DNA from: JAHEAO01 sp942492375
GTDB taxonomy: Bacteria > Pseudomonadota > Alphaproteobacteria > Rhodobacterales > Rhodobacteraceae
NCBI GenBank assembly: GCA_942492375.1
Contig: CALOEL010000007.1
Location: forward strand, 223,841-287,840
DNA: 64,000 nucleotides
Direction of reading: 5' to 3'
In this document: piece by piece, positions 43,416 through 51,991 of the stretch
How the letters are laid out: each line of letters starts with the position of its first letter
Position numbering within the stretch: the stretch's first letter is position 1
The notes under the pieces: model-generated
Databases searched by the model: none
The model's input: only the letters and a program-made list of their open reading frames with translations
Told to the model about the DNA's origin: nothing
Position numbers and translations under genes: made by a program

Positions 43416-43772
43416 ATGAGCTACATCCAGGGATTCCTCATTCCAGTGCCCAAATCCAACAAATCCACCTATGTCGATATGGCAGAAAAATCTGCGCCGA
43501 TCTTCAAGGAGTACGGTGCGACGCGTATCGTGGAAAGTTGGGGCGCCGATATCGCCGACGGCAAGGTCACCGATTTCAAGAAGGCCGTGAAGGCCGAGGG
43601 CGACGAAGCAGTCGTATTCGCGTGGATCGAGTGGCCCGACAGGGAAACCTACGAAGCGGCCAGCCAGAAAATGGAATCGGATCCGCGCTGGAAAGACATG
43701 CCGGAAATGCCCTTCGACGGCATGCGGATGATGTGGGCCGGGTTCGAACCGATTTTCGATTCCGAGTCCTGA
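43416..43772 (+). CDS. DUF1428 family protein
   Basis: A 118-residue protein with YIQGFLIPVPKSNKSTYVDMAEKSAPIFKEYGATRIVESWGADIADGKVTDF, the DUF1428 (YbaA-like) core, and a C-terminal MPFDGMRMMWAGFEPI. The fold is a dimeric alpha-beta barrel. Function unknown. AGGAGAT precedes the ATG. Confidence 0.9.
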   Translation: MSYIQGFLIPVPKSNKSTYVDMAEKSAPIFKEYGATRIVESWGADIADGKVTDFKKAVKAEGDEAVVFAWIEWPDRETYEAASQKMESDPRWKDMPEMPFDGMRMMWAGFEPIFDSES

Positions 43773-43796
43773 CGTCGGAAGGCGGGCCTGACGAAA

Positions 43797-43821
43797 AAGG
43801 CGGCGCCACCGGCACCGCCTT
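43797..43821. terminator. Bidirectional terminator between DUF1428 gene and bioY
   Basis: An 11-bp stem (aaggcggcgcc/ggcaccgcctt, one G-T) with a 3-nt loop; on the minus strand it is followed by TTTCG, on the plus strand by ctcgttt. Confidence 0.65.
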
Positions 43822-43843
43822 CTCGTTTCATTCAATCAGGACG

Positions 43844-44485
43844 TCAGGCGCGCGCCTTGCCGACCAGCTTCCACACCGCAGGCAGCAGCAAGGCGGCCAG
43901 CGCCAGCTTCATCGCGTCGCCGATGAGGTAAGGCATGATCCCCCATGCCATCGTCTGGTCCCAGAGTGAGCCATAGGTCGCGGCGTCCAGCTTGCCGGTC
44001 GAACCGATCCAGTAGCCAAGCCAGGCCAGCCCGGGCACGTAGAGGATCACGTTGCCGATCAGCATCGCAACCGCCATCAACAGGACCGAGCGGTCCCAAC
44101 CGCGCCGCGCCAGCAGCCCCAATGCCAGCGTCGCCAGCACGTAGCCCGCCAGGTAGCCGCCGGTCGAACCCATCATGTAGGACACGCCGTTCAATTCCGC
44201 CGTGGAACTGGTGAAGACGTCGAAGCCGAGTGCGCCGATCAGCATGTAGCCGAGGATCGTCGTGAGCCCCAGACGCGGGCCGTAGGCTGCGCCGATGGTC
44301 AGCACGGCAAATGTGCCGAGGTTCACCGGCACCGGCGACGGCGGCACCATGACCTTGATCTGCGCGGCCAGCGTCAACAGCGCGATCCCCGCCGCGACCA
44401 GCACCGCCTGCTTGATCCGCAAGGCGCTCCCTTCGGCGGGGCCGAAGGCCTCTGCCAGAACGCGATCCGTCATCGAAACGCTCAT
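43844..44485 (-). CDS. bioY: Biotin transporter BioY
   Basis: A 213-residue substrate-binding membrane subunit of an ECF-type biotin importer. About six helices are visible. The conserved segments VPVNLGTFAVLTIGAAYGPRLG and STGGYLAGYVLA are typical. No bioM/bioN ATPase genes are adjacent; solitary BioY can act alone or share an energising module. The ATG at 44485 has GGGAG upstream. Confidence 0.92.
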   Translation of the reverse strand: MSVSMTDRVLAEAFGPAEGSALRIKQAVLVAAGIALLTLAAQIKVMVPPSPVPVNLGTFAVLTIGAAYGPRLGLTTILGYMLIGALGFDVFTSSTAELNGVSYMMGSTGGYLAGYVLATLALGLLARRGWDRSVLLMAVAMLIGNVILYVPGLAWLGYWIGSTGKLDAATYGSLWDQTMAWGIMPYLIGDAMKLALAALLLPAVWKLVGKARA

Positions 44486-44559
44486 GTCCCATCTCCCGTT
44501 GATTTCTGCGTTGCGGCTTTTCTGCACCAGCGCGTGCCTTTGCGCAAGGTGCGGCAAGC

Positions 44560-44988
44560 TCAGCGACGGTAGCTCGAATGCATGACATAGTCCTTGCGCG
44601 GCCCCGTCACCCGCCATTCCGACACCCATTCGGGCCAGCCCGAAAAGTCATATCTGACCTGATAGCGGTCGGGATCGCACAGATGCACGGCTTCTGCCCG
44701 CCCCGCGTTCAACGGAAAGCCGTGGAACGGTCGGCCGTCGGAGAACCGGATCGCGACCCATCCGGCGCGGCTTTGCCAGACGTAGCGTTGAGTGGCGGTC
44801 AATGGCGGCTGACCGGGGATCATCAGTAGGCCCGTTTCGGTATAGACCAGTCGGTGGCCGGAACGCGCCAGCACCGCCTCGCCTTCCAGCCGCATGTCGC
44901 CTCTGTCAGCATCGGTGATCGTCCGGTCAAGCCGCCAGCGCCCTTCGAATTGTGCCAGAGACCTCGGCAGGGTTGCCGTAACTGTCAT
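44560..44988 (-). CDS. DUF6314 family protein
   Basis: A 142-residue protein of the DUF6314 type. FEGRWRLDRTITDADRGD and YDFSGWPEWVSEWRVTGPRKDYVMHSSYRR are its conserved ends. It is probably a lipocalin-like beta barrel. The ATG at 44988 was used; a TTG at 45009 would extend it by seven residues. Function unknown. Confidence 0.78.
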   Translation of the reverse strand: MTVTATLPRSLAQFEGRWRLDRTITDADRGDMRLEGEAVLARSGHRLVYTETGLLMIPGQPPLTATQRYVWQSRAGWVAIRFSDGRPFHGFPLNAGRAEAVHLCDPDRYQVRYDFSGWPEWVSEWRVTGPRKDYVMHSSYRR

Positions 44989-45093
44989 CGCGCAAGATCC
45001 ATGTTGCAACCCTCGCGACCGTCCGTCCCTTGTGACCAGCCGCCCGCCAGTCTATGACCGCGCCGAAGCGCTTGCAAACACGAAGGCGACACG

Positions 45094-46401
45094 ATGATCC
45101 CGCGTTATTCCCGTCCCGAAATGGTCGCCATCTGGTCGCCCGAGACCAAGTTCCGCATCTGGTACGAGATCGAGGCCCATGCCTGCGACGCGATGGCCGA
45201 TCTGGGCGTGATCCCGCGCGAGAATGCCGAAGCCGTCTGGAAGGCCAAGGATGCCGAATTCGACGTCGCCCGGATCGACGAGATCGAGGCGGTGACGAAG
45301 CACGACGTCATCGCCTTCCTCACGCATCTGTCCGAGATCATCGGCAGCGATGCCGCGCGATTCGTGCACCAGGGCATGACCTCTTCGGATGTGCTCGATA
45401 CGACGCTGAACATCCAGTTGACCCGCGCCGCCGACATCCTGCTCGCCGACATGGACAAGCTGCTGGCGGCGCTGAAGAAACGCGCGATGGAGCACAAGGA
45501 CACGGTCCGGATCGGCCGCAGCCACGGCATCCATGCCGAACCGACGACGATGGGGCTGACCTTCGCCCGTTTCTATGCCGAGATGGACCGGGGCCGTGCG
45601 CGGCTGGCGAACGCGCGGGCGGAGATCGCCACAGGCGCCATTTCCGGCGCGGTCGGCACCTTCGCCAATATCGATCCGCGCGTGGAAGAGCATGTCTGCG
45701 AGAAGCTGGGCCTGACGCCGGAACCGATCAGCACGCAGGTGATTCCCCGCGACCGGCACGCGATGTTCTTCGCCACGCTCGGCGTCATCGCCAGTTCGAT
45801 CGAAAACATCGCCATCGAGATCCGCCACATGCAGCGCACCGAGGTGCTGGAGGCAGAGGAATTCTTCAGTCCCGGCCAGAAGGGGTCCAGCGCCATGCCG
45901 CACAAGCGCAACCCGGTCCTGACCGAGAACCTGACCGGCCTTGCCCGGCTGGTCCGCATGGCGGTGGTCCCGGCGATGGAGAATGTGGCGCTCTGGCATG
46001 AACGCGACATCAGCCATTCCTCGGTCGAGCGCGGGATCGCGCCGGATGCCACAGTCACGCTCGATTTCGCGTTGAATCGCCTGGCAAATGTCGTCGAAAA
46101 ATTGGTGGTTTACCCCGAGAACATGATGCGCAACATGAATCAGTTCCGCGGCCTTGTGATGAGCCAGCGCGTGCTGCTGGCGCTGACCCAGAAGGGCGTC
46201 AGCCGAGAGGATGCTTACCGCCTGGTGCAGCGCAATGCGATGAAGGTCTGGGAAGAAAACAAGGATTTCAAGACGGAACTGCTCGCAGACCCCGAGGTGA
46301 CGACTGCCCTCAGCCCCGCCGAGATCGAGGAGAAGTTCGACCTCGGCTATCACACCAAGCATGTCGACACGATCTTCGCCCGCGTCTTCGGCAAAAGCTG
46401 A
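45094..46401 (+). CDS. purB: Adenylosuccinate lyase
   Basis: A 435-residue enzyme of purine synthesis acting on SAICAR and adenylosuccinate. The fumarase/aspartase signature GSSAMPHKRNP (near residue 265) is present, with TSSDVLDTTLNIQ and GRSHGIHAEPTT. The plus-strand gene is monocistronic or leads the next small gene. Confidence 0.96.
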   Translation: MIPRYSRPEMVAIWSPETKFRIWYEIEAHACDAMADLGVIPRENAEAVWKAKDAEFDVARIDEIEAVTKHDVIAFLTHLSEIIGSDAARFVHQGMTSSDVLDTTLNIQLTRAADILLADMDKLLAALKKRAMEHKDTVRIGRSHGIHAEPTTMGLTFARFYAEMDRGRARLANARAEIATGAISGAVGTFANIDPRVEEHVCEKLGLTPEPISTQVIPRDRHAMFFATLGVIASSIENIAIEIRHMQRTEVLEAEEFFSPGQKGSSAMPHKRNPVLTENLTGLARLVRMAVVPAMENVALWHERDISHSSVERGIAPDATVTLDFALNRLANVVEKLVVYPENMMRNMNQFRGLVMSQRVLLALTQKGVSREDAYRLVQRNAMKVWEENKDFKTELLADPEVTTALSPAEIEEKFDLGYHTKHVDTIFARVFGKS

Positions 46402-46459
46402 CCCTAGGGAATCCGGCCGGATCGTGCTACCATCCGCGCGTTCCCAAACGGAGGCAGAG

Positions 46460-46621
46460 ATGAAGATACTTGCGATCGCAGCGGCTCTGGTTCTGGCCAA
46501 CGCCCCGACGTTGGCGCTTGCCGCGTGTTCGGGCCATGAGGACAGATCTGCCAGTTCCTGTGTGGAAGGCTATGTCTGGGACAGTGCAACCCGGACCTGC
46601 ATCGAACAGTCCACGAGCTAG
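46460..46621 (+). CDS. Small exported cysteine-containing protein
   Basis: A 53-residue protein. The signal peptide MKILAIAAALVLANAPTLALA is followed by a mature part of about 32 residues with three cysteines, in the pattern ACSGH...SSCVEGYVWD...TCIEQ. GGAG precedes the ATG. Similar short exported proteins sit near purB in related genomes as I recall. Function unknown. Confidence 0.75.
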   Translation: MKILAIAAALVLANAPTLALAACSGHEDRSASSCVEGYVWDSATRTCIEQSTS

Positions 46622-46702
46622 ACGCATTTCCGCAGCCGGGTCACCGGCTGTTAACCGATGGTATGGCAAACCCCGTCTGACCATTGCAGGACGGAGGGTT
46701 CG

Positions 46703-47764
46703 TTGGCATCGGCCTTGTCAGCTCAGATCGACCGCGCCGCGGGTATTTCCGCTTCGGGTGAAGGGTCCGTTCGCGTTCTGAGCAAGCGTCAGAAGGCCGC
46801 GATCATCGTGCGCCTGCTGATGGCCGAAGGCGCTGACGTGCCGCTCTCCGACCTGCCGGAACCCACGCTCGCCGAACTTACGCGGCAAATGACGACGCTT
46901 CGATACATTGATCGCCCAACCCTGGAGCGTGTCATCGCGGAATTCCTGCACGAACTCGAAGGCGTCGGACTGTCCTTTCCCGGCGGCATCTCGGAGGCGC
47001 TGGGACTCATAGAGGGGGCGATCGGGAACGAGACCGCGACGCGACTTCGCAAGCAGGCGGGGGTTTCGAGCAAGGATGATCCATGGGAACGGATCAGCGC
47101 CCTCGGTTCGGATCTGCTCTTGCCGGTGCTTCAGGCCGAAAGCGCAGAGGTCTGCGCGGTCATGTTGTCGAAGCTCAAGGTCTCGAAGGCGGCCGAACTG
47201 CTGGGCGCCCTACCCGGCGACCGGGCACGCCGCATCGCATATGCGATCTCGCTGACTGGCACCATCGCTCCGGACGTGGTGCGCCGCATCGGCGATTCGC
47301 TGGCCGGCCAGCTCGATGCACAGCCGCTCAGGGCCTTCGCCGATGGACCCGTCGAACGGGTTGGCGCGATTCTCAACTTCTCGCCCGCCGCGACCCGGGA
47401 TGACGTGTTGCAAGGCTTGCAGCAGGAGGATGAGCGGTTCGCGACGGAAGTGCGCCGCGCGATCTTCACATTCGCCAACATTCCGGCGCGGATCGATCCG
47501 CGCGACATCCCCAAGATCACCCGCGACGTGGAACCCGCAAAGCTGGTCACTGCGCTGGCATCCGCCGATGGCGAAGCCGCCGTTGCCAGCGAGTTCATCC
47601 TGTCCAACATGTCGCAACGCATGGCAGGACAGATCAGGGAAGAGATGGAAGCCGTTGGAAAGGTCCGCGAGCGCGACGGCGAAGAGGCGCAGAACGCCGT
47701 TGTCGCCGCGATCCGGGAACTGGAAGCCGCCGGAGAAATCTTCCTCGTGGCAGAGGAGGACTGA
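46703..47764 (+). CDS. fliG: Flagellar motor switch protein FliG
   Basis: A 353-residue protein with the three-domain FliG layout. The N-terminal part has LSKRQKAAIIVRLLMAEGA; the C-terminal part carries charged residues in the region PARIDPRDIPKITRDVEPAKLVTALAS that contacts the stator. A TTG start at 46703 is proposed because GGAGGG stands five bases upstream, whereas the upstream ATG (46658) has none. No other flagellar genes are nearby. Confidence 0.88.
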   Translation: MASALSAQIDRAAGISASGEGSVRVLSKRQKAAIIVRLLMAEGADVPLSDLPEPTLAELTRQMTTLRYIDRPTLERVIAEFLHELEGVGLSFPGGISEALGLIEGAIGNETATRLRKQAGVSSKDDPWERISALGSDLLLPVLQAESAEVCAVMLSKLKVSKAAELLGALPGDRARRIAYAISLTGTIAPDVVRRIGDSLAGQLDAQPLRAFADGPVERVGAILNFSPAATRDDVLQGLQQEDERFATEVRRAIFTFANIPARIDPRDIPKITRDVEPAKLVTALASADGEAAVASEFILSNMSQRMAGQIREEMEAVGKVRERDGEEAQNAVVAAIRELEAAGEIFLVAEED

Positions 47765-47904
47765 CCGGCACAGCGCCGTCAAGCAGGTCAAGAAGATCCC
47801 GCTGGCAAGCCGGCGCTTGCGGTTAGCGGTTCAAAGACCGGGAGATTCGCATTGGTCGACAAGAACCAGTATCCGCTTGGTCGGTCCCTCTGATCTTGCT
47901 TCCG

Positions 47905-48468
47905 TCAGGCGCTCACCGGACCGCTTCCACATCTTGGATTTGGTCGCCCGCCATCCGCATAAGCGAGGCACAACACGATTTCATCCGGTAACGGTCCGTC
48001 AGCCAGGAAAAGCGTCATCGTGTCGAAGTGATCGAATGACCACGCATTGTCCTTGTGGCCTAACGGAAGATCGATCGAAGTCCCCGGCCCGCCCAGTTTC
48101 ACGTTCGACGGTATGACGGACTGGCCCCCACCCGCGGCAAGCCTCATCGGCGCCCCGAGCTTTGGATGTATCACTGCACCACCATGTTCGAGATCCCCGG
48201 CAAGGCCGACGATTGCCGCCTTTCCATAGGAAACGGGCACTCCCCTCAGCTGCGTCACCGCCTCGTCGGCCAGGAGTGTACCCAGCTCCGCCCCGATCTC
48301 GAAAAGCGGCGTCAGGTCGGCCTCGAACCGCCCTGCCAGCGGATTGCGCACGACGGCAAGTGCGGCCACCCGACAGACCGGCCGACATGGCTCGCCGAAT
48401 GCATCCGACGTGATGACTTCGCGAATAAATATGGTCTTCCTGGTCTCTGTCACTCGGTCCTTGGCCAT
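47905..48468 (-). CDS. Amino acid synthesis family protein (DUF1185)
   Basis: A 187-residue protein. TRKTIFIREVITSDAFGEPCRPVCRVAALAVVRNPLAGRFEADLTPLFEIG matches the N-terminus of the DUF1185 family. SYGKAAIVGLAGDLEHGGAVIHPKLGAPMRLAAGGG is its conserved centre. The ATG at 48468 with AGGGA upstream was chosen; the longer frame starts at 48633. Function is undefined, despite the family name. It is divergent from the nitrile hydratase-like cluster. Confidence 0.83.
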   Translation of the reverse strand: MAKDRVTETRKTIFIREVITSDAFGEPCRPVCRVAALAVVRNPLAGRFEADLTPLFEIGAELGTLLADEAVTQLRGVPVSYGKAAIVGLAGDLEHGGAVIHPKLGAPMRLAAGGGQSVIPSNVKLGGPGTSIDLPLGHKDNAWSFDHFDTMTLFLADGPLPDEIVLCLAYADGGRPNPRCGSGPVSA

Positions 48469-48690
48469 GCGGTTCCCTATCGCCTCCCATGCATGATCGG
48501 CTATTTCGGCCGCGCCGTCGACTGCCCTGGACTGTCCTGGCGGATTCCCGACCCATTTCGGAACCCGCACCACCGCCGCATCGCTCGTCTCCGAATTGCC
48601 GGTCGTTTCCGGCACGACCCCGCTCTGCTTCAATCAGTGCCGGTCCCACCCCACTGGACAGCTCCGCATCATCGGCCTACCGTCCGGCCC

Positions 48691-49029
48691 ATGACCGATA
48701 CCGCCGGACATCGCTGGCATGACATGGGCGGCCGCGAGGCTGGTCCCATCGATCCCGCAGAGCACGACTACGCGCTCTGGGAAAAGCGCGTCGATGCGCT
48801 CATGGTGCTGTGCTCGGCCAAGGGGTTCTTCACGGTCGACGGACTCCGCCGCGCGCTCGAGGATATGGGCGAAGAGGCGTTCGAGACGATGAGCTATTAC
48901 GAGCGCTGGATCGCGGCAGTGAACCAGAACCTTCTTGAAGCCGGAGCCTACAGCATCGCCGAACTCGGCGAGCGCATGGAGGCCGTCGCGCGACGTGGGC
49001 CGACCTACGGCGAGGCGGCCGGTGGCTGA
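48691..49029 (+). CDS. Split nitrile hydratase beta subunit, N-terminal half (ScnB-like)
   Basis: A 112-residue protein. HDMGGREAGPID, WEKRVDALM and MSYYERWI match the N-terminal helical half of nitrile hydratase beta subunits. The HDMGG start argues against the related activator (accessory) proteins. In ordinary nitrile hydratase this is fused to the next gene's product. In thiocyanate hydrolase (scnB, scnA, scnC) and in toyocamycin nitrile hydratase it is separate, as here. Its end overlaps the next GTG. Confidence 0.85.
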   Translation: MTDTAGHRWHDMGGREAGPIDPAEHDYALWEKRVDALMVLCSAKGFFTVDGLRRALEDMGEEAFETMSYYERWIAAVNQNLLEAGAYSIAELGERMEAVARRGPTYGEAAGG

Positions 49030-49291
49030 CCGGGTGCGCGTCCGCGCCATGATGCCACCCGGCCATGTCCGCACCCCTGCCTATCTGCGCGGCAAGACAG
49101 GCGTTATCGAGCGCGAACTCGGCGCGTTCGCGAACCCCGAACAACTCGCCTACCGCCAGAAGGCGGATTCGCGCCCGCTTTACCGCGTCCGTTTCACCAT
49201 GGCCGAACTCTGGGGCGACGAGGCGGAAAACCCGGACGACACGGTGGATGCCGAGATTTTCGGCCACTGGCTGCGACCGCTGGACCGCTGA
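49022..49291 (+). CDS. Split nitrile hydratase beta subunit, C-terminal SH3-like half (ScnA-like)
   Basis: An 89-residue protein from a GTG at 49022 overlapping the upstream gene by 8 bases. It shows VRVRAMMPPGHVRTPAYLRGKTGVIERELGAF and PLYRVRFTMAELWG, the SH3-like C-terminal half of beta subunits, which covers the metal site of the alpha subunit. Codon overlap implies stoichiometric synthesis with its neighbour. Confidence 0.85.
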   Translation: MADRVRVRAMMPPGHVRTPAYLRGKTGVIERELGAFANPEQLAYRQKADSRPLYRVRFTMAELWGDEAENPDDTVDAEIFGHWLRPLDR

Positions 49292-49292
49292 C

Positions 49293-49937
49293 ATGCCGCA
49301 TGACCATCACGATCACGACCCTATCTCTCCTTCGAGCCACCCGTTTCGCCCCGACAACGATGCGCCCCTGACCTATTGGCAGGTAATGGAAATCGCTATT
49401 CGCGAACTGCTGATCGAGAAAAATGTCGCCACGGCCGCCGAGATCGCCGCCGAGATCGAGGCTATGGATGCCCGCTCGCCCGCCGAGGGCGCAAAGGTCG
49501 TCGCGCGGGCCTGGACCGATGCCGGCTTTCGCGAAAGGCTGCTAGTGGACGCCTCGGCCGCGACGCGCGAGTTGGGCATCGATATCGGTCCCCTGCGCCT
49601 TATCGCTGTCGAGAACACGCCCGAAACGCATAACATCATCGTCTGTACCTTGTGTTCTTGCTATCCGCGGGCGCTGCTGGGGCTGCCGCCCGACTGGTAC
49701 AAGACCCGCGCCTATCGCAGCCGCGTCGTGCGAGAGCCGCGCAAGGTGCTGTCGGAATTCGGGCTTGTGCTGCCGGAGGCCACCGCAGTGCGGGTGCACG
49801 ATTCCACTGCCGATATGCGCTACATCGTGCTGCCCGCCCGGCCTGCGGGAACCGAAGGCTGGTCAGAGGACCGGCTGGCCGGTCTGGTCACGCGCGATTC
49901 GATGATCGGCACCGGCGTCCCGAAGCAAACGGGATGA
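49293..49937 (+). CDS. Nitrile hydratase alpha / thiocyanate hydrolase gamma-like subunit, cobalt type
   Basis: A 214-residue catalytic subunit. The metal-claw motif is VC118TLC121SC123; threonine after the first cysteine marks the cobalt class. LGLPPDWYKTRAYRSRVVREPRKVLSEFG and GTEGWSEDRLAGLVTRDSMIG are family hallmarks. The N-terminus is histidine-rich. The two later cysteines would be oxidised to sulfinate and sulfenate. Substrate may be a nitrile or thiocyanate. Its ATG follows the previous stop by one base, and its stop overlaps the next ATG. Confidence 0.9.
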   Translation: MPHDHHDHDPISPSSHPFRPDNDAPLTYWQVMEIAIRELLIEKNVATAAEIAAEIEAMDARSPAEGAKVVARAWTDAGFRERLLVDASAATRELGIDIGPLRLIAVENTPETHNIIVCTLCSCYPRALLGLPPDWYKTRAYRSRVVREPRKVLSEFGLVLPEATAVRVHDSTADMRYIVLPARPAGTEGWSEDRLAGLVTRDSMIGTGVPKQTG

Positions 49938-50818
49938 CCTGGTTCCAAAGGCTGACACCGACCGCCCAGGGCATCGTCATGATGATCCTTGCCGTCGCGA
50001 CATTCGCGATGATGGATACGTTGGCCAAGGCGCTGAGCGCGCGCTACGATCCGCTGCAGGTGGTCTGGGCGCGCTACACCTGCCACACGCTTGTCGTCTT
50101 CCTCTGGTTCGCGCCACGGCTCGGGACGCTGCTGCGCACCCGGCATCTTGGCCTGCAGCTGATCCGTTCCGCCTTCCTGTTCGGGGCGACCTTCTGCTTT
50201 TTCACCTCCATCGCTCATATCGGATTGGCGCAGGCGACGGCGGTGTTCGACGTCAATCCGCTTATCGTGACCTTGCTGGCCTTCCTTGTGCTTGGCGAAC
50301 GGGCCGGCCCGAGGCGGATCATGGGGATCCTCGCCGGGTTGGTCGGCGCGCTGATCATCATCCGGCCGGGGACCGAGATCTTCTCGGCCTATGCGCTGCT
50401 GCCGCTTCTTGCGGCGATTTTCTATGCCTCCTACGCCATCTCGACAAGGTTCCTGGGCCGCGACGAGGACAGCCTGACCAGTCTGCTCTACACCACCCTG
50501 ATCGGCACGGTCGCCGCGTCGCTCATGGTTCCGACGGTCTGGCAGATGCCCGCCGTACCGGATCTGGTGATGATGCTGGGGATGGGTGTGATCGGCGGCA
50601 CCGGGCAGTATTTTCTGATCCGAGCATTCACACTCGCCGAGGCAGGCGTCGTCGCGCCCTTCGCCTTCGTCGGTCTTGTCTTCGCGGTCATCAACGGGCT
50701 CGTGTTCTTCGGTGAATGGCCCGACGCGATGACCCTGATCGGCGCGCTTGTGATCGTGGGGTCCGGTCTCTATGTCTGGCAGCGTGAACGCAGGCAGCAC
50801 AGCGGACAGCCAGCCTGA
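49934..50818 (+). CDS. EamA/DMT-superfamily transporter
   Basis: A 294-residue membrane protein with ten predicted helices in two EamA repeats. The first repeat includes MMILAVATFAMMDTLAKAL and TAVFDVNPLIVTLLAFLVLGERAG; the second ends with EWPDAMTLIGALVIVGSGLYVW. The ATG overlaps the stop of the nitrile hydratase-like gene (ATGA), so it is translationally coupled and may export or import a related metabolite. Confidence 0.9.
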   Translation: MTWFQRLTPTAQGIVMMILAVATFAMMDTLAKALSARYDPLQVVWARYTCHTLVVFLWFAPRLGTLLRTRHLGLQLIRSAFLFGATFCFFTSIAHIGLAQATAVFDVNPLIVTLLAFLVLGERAGPRRIMGILAGLVGALIIIRPGTEIFSAYALLPLLAAIFYASYAISTRFLGRDEDSLTSLLYTTLIGTVAASLMVPTVWQMPAVPDLVMMLGMGVIGGTGQYFLIRAFTLAEAGVVAPFAFVGLVFAVINGLVFFGEWPDAMTLIGALVIVGSGLYVWQRERRQHSGQPA

Positions 50819-51736
50819 ATGAGCGCGAAGGACGATCCCTCTCTGGGCCGAAATCTCGGCGACTGGGCCAGCGACCGCCTGCTGCGGGCGGTGATCGGCC
50901 TTTTGCGCCGCCTGCCCTATGAACGTCGGGTGCCGGCAATGGGCCGTTTCACACGACGGGTGATCGCACCTCTGGCGGGTTACAACCGGCGTGCCGCGCT
51001 CAATCTCGACTATATTTTTCCCGAACTGCCCCCCGACCGACGCGACGCGATCATTGCCGAAGTGGCCGACAATGCCGGCCGCACATTCATCGAGAACTAC
51101 TCGCCCGAGGAATTCCTTGCGCGCAACGCGGATGCGCCGATCGAGGGCGATGGCCTGGAAGCTCTGGAGCGCGCGCAGGCAGCAGGGCGACCGGTGATCC
51201 TCGTCACCGGTCATTTCGGCAATTACGAAGCCCCGAGAGCGGCCTTGGTCAGCCGTGGCTACGATATCGGCGGGCTATATCGACCGGCGTCGAACCGGTT
51301 CTTCAACGACCACTACGCAAAGACCTTCACCGCCTATGGAGGGCCGATCTTCGCACAGGGCCAGCGCGGAACGGCGGGCTTCGTCCGGCATCTGAAGAAG
51401 GGCGGCATCCTGGTGCTGCTCTTCGATCAGCATGTGACCACAGGGAAGATGCTGGACTTCCTTGGGCATCCCGCGCGCACGGCGCTTTCGGCCAGCGAAC
51501 TGGCATTGCGCTACGGCGCGGAACTGATCCCGTTCTATGGAACCCGGCGCGCGGACGGGCTGAGTTTCGACATCGAACTGGAAGCCCCGATCCCCCACAC
51601 AGATCCCGTCGCGATGACGGCTGCTATGAATGCCAGCCTGGAGGCAAGGGTCAGAGCAAATCCCGGCCAGTGGTTCTGGGTGCATCGGCGATGGAAGGTC
51701 GGAAAGATTCGCGAACTGCTGAAACGGCAGTCATAA
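50819..51736 (+). CDS. Lysophospholipid acyltransferase family protein (LpxL/HtrB-like)
   Basis: A 305-residue membrane-associated acyltransferase. The HX4E catalytic motif is HFGNYE in VTGHFGNYEAPRA. FDQHVTTGKMLDFLGHPARTALSASELALRYGAELIPFY is the typical core. It adds secondary acyl chains to lipid A precursors in known relatives. It abuts the DMT transporter stop (start at the next base). Confidence 0.88.
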   Translation: MSAKDDPSLGRNLGDWASDRLLRAVIGLLRRLPYERRVPAMGRFTRRVIAPLAGYNRRAALNLDYIFPELPPDRRDAIIAEVADNAGRTFIENYSPEEFLARNADAPIEGDGLEALERAQAAGRPVILVTGHFGNYEAPRAALVSRGYDIGGLYRPASNRFFNDHYAKTFTAYGGPIFAQGQRGTAGFVRHLKKGGILVLLFDQHVTTGKMLDFLGHPARTALSASELALRYGAELIPFYGTRRADGLSFDIELEAPIPHTDPVAMTAAMNASLEARVRANPGQWFWVHRRWKVGKIRELLKRQS

Positions 51737-51937
51737 GACCGCGACGGCGCGGGAAGCAATCCTGTCTCACGCCGAGGATTGACCGCAAAATGCACATAAT
51801 CCACAGGGAAAACGGTGGTGGACTTGTCTAAAAAGGCAGGTTGATCGAATGCAACCCAACGGCGAAAATCATGCTATTGAAGTTCGGCTATCGCTACCGT
51901 GAAGGGTGACGGCCAGAGGAGTTTTTTCGAGTACAAA
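51737..51937 (+). other. Intergenic region that may encode a small RNA
   Basis: About 200 bases between the LpxL-like gene and a strong terminator. It holds no ORF with a ribosome site. Lower G+C and partly structured sequence suggest an untranslated RNA or a long 3' UTR. No known family was recognised. Confidence 0.3.
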
Positions 51938-51972
51938 GCCCCGGCGGCCAATGGCCACCGGGGCAATTTTTT
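51938..51972 (+). terminator. Strong Rho-independent terminator
   Basis: A 12-bp stem (gccccggcggcc/ggccaccggggc, one G-T) with a 3-nt loop is followed by aattttttg. It lies 200 bases after the acyltransferase stop, so it may end either that mRNA or a small RNA. Confidence 0.85.
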
Positions 51973-51991
51973 GCCGAAAGCTCTTGTGGGC

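Noticed and set aside
48691..49029. Nitrile hydratase activator (metallochaperone)
   Set aside because: Activators are related to the beta N-terminus, but this protein keeps HDMGG and YYERW, which favour the beta subunit half.
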